Assembly (NCBI GenBank): GCA_009746045.1
Contig: RPFO01000418.1
Coordinates: 208,501 to 272,500, forward strand
Length of the DNA stretch: 64,000 bases
Reading direction: 5' to 3'
From: Mesostigma viride
Taxonomy: Eukaryota > Streptophyta > Mesostigmatophyceae > Mesostigmatales > Mesostigmataceae
Under the pieces are notes generated by a model. That model saw only the letters and a list, made by a program, of their open reading frames with translations. It ran no database searches and had not been told where the DNA came from. The position numbers and the translations under genes are program-made. Positions 62,921 to 64,000 of this stretch are shown one piece after another; position 1 is the stretch's first letter; every line of letters begins with the position of its first letter.

Positions 62921-62927
62921 CTAATCC

Positions 62928-63085
62928 ATGGGTGCCCTCATGTGGCTAATGCCTTTGGCCGCGAAAAGTTTTTTCAGGATGGTGCCGCGGCCGACGCTGA
63001 GACGGGGGCGGAAGAGCCCCAACTTTCTTTTGTTTGTGAGAGTAGCGAGAGTAGCGATGATGAGGAGGAGGAAGCATGGGAATGA
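62928..63085 (+). CDS. Transposase-like gene, C-terminal end after DIRS insertion
   Basis: Continues the frame of 56147-57455 across the insertion: ...KFICI joins HGCPHVANAFGREKFFQD, then AETGAEEPQLSFVCESSESS and an acidic DDEEEEAWE before TGA (63083-63085). The junction uses the ATCC shared by both sides, so the frame is restored without extra bases. An acidic, Ser-rich tail is a plausible protein end. 63086-63364 holds nothing recognised. Confidence 0.6.
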
Positions 63086-63364
63086 TGGGGAATGTGTGAA
63101 AGCTTCGATAGGAGTAAAGGCGTCTCTTTGTCCTGTCAAGCATGCTAGTCTTGTTGCAAGAAAGAAGCCCAACATGCCAACTGTCCATGCATGGTCATGT
63201 TGCATAATGGTGGGCATAAGATACATGTGTTTGCTAGTGGCCATGTTTTACACGGAAATGGATTTACGTTCAGTATGTGATTCAATGACATGTGATTATT
63301 TTGGTTGATGCATGCAATATACCCCATGATAACCAATGCACGTGCAAAGATGTGTGTTTATATG

Positions 63365-64000
63365 CAATTTGAGGTGCAACGGTGCAACGGTGCAACGGTG
63401 CAACGGTGCAACGGTGCAACGGTGCAACGGTGCAACGGTGCCACGGTGGCACGGTGTCATGAGCATCTAGGTAACCCTTGCATGACCCATCCACCTACAT
63501 AAAACCCATGGATAACAATTGCATGTGCAAAGGTGTGTGTTTATATGCAATTTGAGGTGCAACGGTGCAACGGTGCAACGGTGCAACGGTGCCACGGTGC
63601 CACGGTGGCACGGTGGCACGATGCCACGATGCAACGGTGTCATGAGCATGTCTAGGTAACCCTTGCATGACCCATTACCCTTGATAAATCCCAATGGATA
63701 ACCATTGTATGTGCAAAGGTGTGTGTTTATATGCAATTTGAGGAGCAACGGTGCAACGGTGCAACGGTGCAACGGTGCAACGGTGCAACGGTGCAACGGC
63801 GCCACAGTGGCACGGTGTCATGAGCATCTAGGTAACCCTTGCATGACCCATCCACCTACATAAATCCCATGGATAACAATTGCATGTGCAAAGGTGTGTG
63901 CATACATGCAATTTGAGGTGCAACGGTGCAACGGTGCAACGGTGCAACGGTGCAACGGTGCCACGGCCGCCGACGAACTTTTTTTTCCTCAAAGACTTTA
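63365..64000. repeat. Satellite of about 180 bp with internal CAACGGTG runs, array 2
   Basis: Four monomers starting at CAATTTGAG (63365, 63548, 63734, 63909; periods 183, 186 and 175). Each has a run of 4-8 CAACGGTG 8-mers decaying into CCACGGTG and GGCACGGTG, then GGTGTCATGAGCAT, CTAGGTAACCCTTGCATGACC and a TGCATGTGCAAAGGTGTGTG block. The array runs off the window end. Confidence 0.85.

Larger units (their letters stand above)
57452..62927 (-). mobile_element. DIRS-order (PAT/TOC-like) YR retrotransposon, element 3, complete but decayed
   Basis: Minus-strand order: A1 (62735-62920), ORF1, RT-RNase H, 2A-like motif, recombinase, B1 (57824-57981), A2 (57635-57820), B2 (57452-57609). Ends share ATCC (57452-57455 and 62924-62927), which also lies at the B1/A2 join, so it is probably the recombination core. 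Removing 57456-62927 restores the host reading frame. Same layout as copies 1-2 but only about 55-60 percent similar in protein, so a different family. Confidence 0.85.

Overview
The window looks like nuclear DNA of a repeat-rich microbial eukaryote. A green alga (prasinophyte or chlorophyte type) is my best guess. The reasons are spliceosomal introns with GT...AG borders, GC-rich PAT/TOC-type DIRS retrotransposons, RLE-type non-LTR elements, a copia-like LTR element, SINE-, piggyBac- and MITE-like elements, and no bacterial gene organisation. The species cannot be proved from the sequence. There are no rRNA or tRNA genes and no CRISPR. Almost every coding segment belongs to a mobile element. 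The exceptions are a beta-sandwich gene at 23.5-24.2 kb, a spliced acidic coiled-coil gene at 44.5-46.0 kb and an interrupted transposase-like gene at 49.9-63.1 kb.

Layout. 0.2-0.5 kb: TCTCAC-rich array. 0.53-4.5 kb: DIRS copy 1, truncated at its 5' end, with a complete split-direct-repeat 3' end (B1-A2-B2). 4.7-5.3 kb: C-rich low-complexity array. 5.3-12.9 kb: mosaic of dispersed repeats, including a SINE with target duplication, an inverted pair (5.5-6.5 / 11.8-12.5 kb), two diverged LTR-like units and a local tandem duplication. 12.9-21.3 kb: a three-deep nest. DIRS copy 2 sits inside a piggyBac-related repeat, and a second piggyBac-like element sits inside DIRS copy 2 at TTAA. 22.0-26.1 kb: two blocks of a 35-bp minisatellite flank the beta-sandwich gene. 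27.0-33.4 kb: a gag-only copia-like LTR element on the minus strand, whose 5' LTR is split by a 3.6-kb RLE non-LTR element. 35.0-35.6 kb: MITE with 26-bp TIRs. 39.0-42.7 kb: two LINE 3' fragments head to head around a 547-bp (GTT)n tract. 43.7-44.2 and 63.3-64.0 kb: satellites of about 180 bp carrying variable runs of an 8-mer. 47.7-49.9 kb: a minus-strand gene relic, an 83-bp tandem array and a large palindrome. 49.9-63.1 kb: the transposase-like gene. Its intron holds four stacked non-LTR 3' ends and its last exon holds DIRS element 3.

How the parts relate. The three DIRS copies share one architecture: A1, ORF1, RT-RNase H, a 2A-like NPGP motif, tyrosine recombinase, then B1-A2-B2. The non-LTR elements repeatedly use ATATATATTGA-type targets. 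They have written on top of each other, each insertion recreating the target. Most copies carry frameshifts. The LTRs of the gag-only element look identical, so activity was recent. The strongest leads are the 2A-like junction in the DIRS elements, the stacked site-directed insertions, and the gene whose reading frame is exactly restored when DIRS element 3 is removed.
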